Positions 51,710 to 52,801 of a stretch of DNA of 52,801 nt are shown one piece after another. The notes under the pieces are model-generated. The model had not been told where the DNA came from. It did no database searches and saw only the letters and a list, made by a program, of their open reading frames with translations. The position numbers and the translations under genes are program-made. The stretch covers positions 1 to 52,801 of the forward strand of contig BQJU01000050.1 in NCBI GenBank assembly GCA_021604865.1, in the 5' to 3' direction. Source of the DNA: Saprospiraceae bacterium (GTDB lineage Bacteria; Bacteroidota; Bacteroidia; Chitinophagales; Saprospiraceae). Each line of letters starts with the position of its first letter. The first letter of the stretch is position 1.

Positions 51710-52801
51710 ATGATACATACACGAATATTAACTTACCTATTTCGCCCCCTCTTACTGGTCTGCCTGTTGGGCGGCCTATTCAGTTCACCTGCCGCGATAG
51801 CACAGGTGGACTGCGAGTATCCTTTTTCTTATACTGGTGACTTACAAGCCTGGACCGTACCACTTGGTGTTAATTCCATTCGCATTGAAGCGGCTGGCGG
51901 TCAGGGGGGCAACGAAACTAACTGTAGTTCCTGCGAGCAAGGTGGGCGAGGTGCCAACGTAGTAGGTGAATTTGCCGTGACTCCCGGAGAAACGCTGCAA
52001 ATCATTGTGGCTAAAAAAGGCGAAGATGATGCTTTTAAGGCTGGTGGTGGGGGCGCTACCTTCATCGCCCGGGGTAGCAGTGGCTTTTCCGACTTTGTAG
52101 CGGCTAACCTACTCCTCATCGCTGGTGGTGGCGGCGGTGCTTTTTTTATTGATTCCGGAGAATCTTCTACCGTTTTTCAGGCGACCGCTTCGGGACCGGG
52201 CGGCAACAATGGGGAAAATAATGCGGGCGGCGGCGCTAGCGCCGAACATAACGGAGAGGACGCTTCTGATGCCACAGGAGGCCAAGCGGCTATCAACGGC
52301 GCAGCGGGCGGCATTGGTGACAATGCAAATGGCGGCTTTGGTGGTGGCGGCGGGTCGGATTATAGCAGCGGTGGCGGCGGCGGCGCCACAGGGGGAAATG
52401 CCGGCGATAACAATAGCGAATGGGGCCTGGCTGGCACTTCTTACAATGGCGGTGACAACCCGGTGAATACCGGTGCGGCAAACAGCGGAAACGGGTATGT
52501 CATCATTACTCCCTTAAATGTGCCCGACACTACATCGCCGGTAGCGATATGCCAGGATGTGACCGTACAATTGAATGATGCTGGCACTGTTTTGGTAAGT
52601 GCTGGTCAGGTAGACAATGGCTCAAACGACAACTGTGGTATTGCCTCATTAGACCTGAATATGACCAGTTTTAATTGTAGCAATGTGGGGTCAAATAACG
52701 TGACGCTGACTGCTACCGATGACAGTGACAATGCTGATAACTGTTCTGCTACGGTCACAGTGCAGGATAATATGGCTCCGGTAGCTCTTTGCCAGGATAT
52801 G
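51710..52801 (+). CDS. Large secreted glycine-rich adhesin-like protein (partial, continues past the window)
   Basis: From the ATG at 51710 the frame is open to the window end (364 codons visible). A signal peptide (RILTYLFRPLLLVCLLGGLF...AIAQ) leads to a domain with WTVPLGVNSIRIEAAGGQGG, GETLQIIVAKKGEDD, ATFIARGSSG and LLIAGGGGGAFF. This is the pattern of the glycine-rich fold also seen in ALK-type receptors, followed by long Gly/Asn-rich loops. HYR-like repeats begin at about residue 268 (TSPVAICQDVTVQLNDAGTV..., then APVALCQD). Cell-surface adhesion is inferred. In this family a sorting domain at the far C-terminus is common, but it lies beyond the window. Confidence 0.8.
   Translation, partial: MIHTRILTYLFRPLLLVCLLGGLFSSPAAIAQVDCEYPFSYTGDLQAWTVPLGVNSIRIEAAGGQGGNETNCSSCEQGGRGANVVGEFAVTPGETLQIIVAKKGEDDAFKAGGGGATFIARGSSGFSDFVAANLLLIAGGGGGAFFIDSGESSTVFQATASGPGGNNGENNAGGGASAEHNGEDASDATGGQAAINGAAGGIGDNANGGFGGGGGSDYSSGGGGGATGGNAGDNNSEWGLAGTSYNGGDNPVNTGAANSGNGYVIITPLNVPDTTSPVAICQDVTVQLNDAGTVLVSAGQVDNGSNDNCGIASLDLNMTSFNCSNVGSNNVTLTATDDSDNADNCSATVTVQDNMAPVALCQDM

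Noticed and set aside
1-52801. CRISPR arrays, tRNA and rRNA genes
   Set aside because: No regularly spaced direct repeats with unique spacers and no tRNA-like cloverleaf or T-loop consensus was seen; no rRNA-like sequence was noticed.

Overview
The window reads as chromosomal DNA of a Bacteroidota bacterium, most likely of the Saprospiraceae/Lewinella type. Supporting signs are promoter-like boxes of the form TTTG-N19-21-TAnnTTTG, two outer-membrane receptors with carboxypeptidase-like N-terminal domains, a one-chain hybrid two-component regulator (propeller, Y_Y_Y, kinase, receiver, AraC), a glycine-rich RRM protein, a LemA/DUF3137 pair and a secreted glycine-rich adhesin with HYR-like repeats. 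I see no rRNA, tRNA or CRISPR array.

Layout. 1-4.2 kb: a GC-rich dispersed repeat, then an AT-rich defence-like block, namely a RloA-like ATPase plus RloB-like TOPRIM-type protein behind a promoter flanked by twin palindromes, and on the other strand an SF1 helicase-like protein whose N-terminus looks like an effector-associated domain (EAD). 4.2-7.1 kb: arginine/ornithine catabolism (Lrp/AsnC regulator, rocD, rocF). 7.1-17.5 kb: DUF3137/LemA, DUF3224, a LytTR response regulator, a multiply deleted LacI-family pseudogene, a lipoprotein metalloprotease, a dipeptide-epimerase-like enzyme and secreted proteins of unknown role. 17.5-22 kb: a repeat element followed by a three-gene signalling operon (PAS kinase-like protein, stand-alone receiver, membrane protein). 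22-25 kb: a lipoprotein with an NlpC/P60-like domain and a secreted peptidoglycan-binding protein.

25.1-31.7 kb, minus strand: a tightly coupled operon of a SIR2-like/EAD protein, a membrane-anchored nSTAND1-type NTPase and an exported WD40/TPR protein. This looks like a STAND conflict system split into three chains, with sensor and NTPase apparently separated by the inner membrane. Its EAD resembles the N-terminus of the helicase near 4 kb, so the two loci may talk through homotypic contacts.

31.9-37.8 kb: two outer-membrane beta-barrel receptors flanking a Tat-type dienelactone-hydrolase-like protein. 38.3-44.7 kb: an eight-gene, mostly overlapping operon resembling the Arn lipid A modification pathway (WecE-type aminotransferase, ArnC-like GT2, ArnT-like GT39, ArnE/F-like flippase pair), but with a BKACE-family enzyme, a PglD-like acyltransferase and WbqC in place of ArnA/ArnD. 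I infer synthesis, acylation, flipping and transfer of a 4-amino-4,6-dideoxyhexose.

44.8-52.8 kb: an RRM protein with a terminator-like hairpin just before its start, a lipoprotein preceded by a truncated DUF6438 gene, the hybrid two-component regulator, four 21-bp phased direct repeats upstream of a peroxiredoxin, and the start of a large extracellular protein that runs off the window. A dispersed repeat family whose ends resemble GAGCATGTTTGGAGGYC recurs at about seven places.
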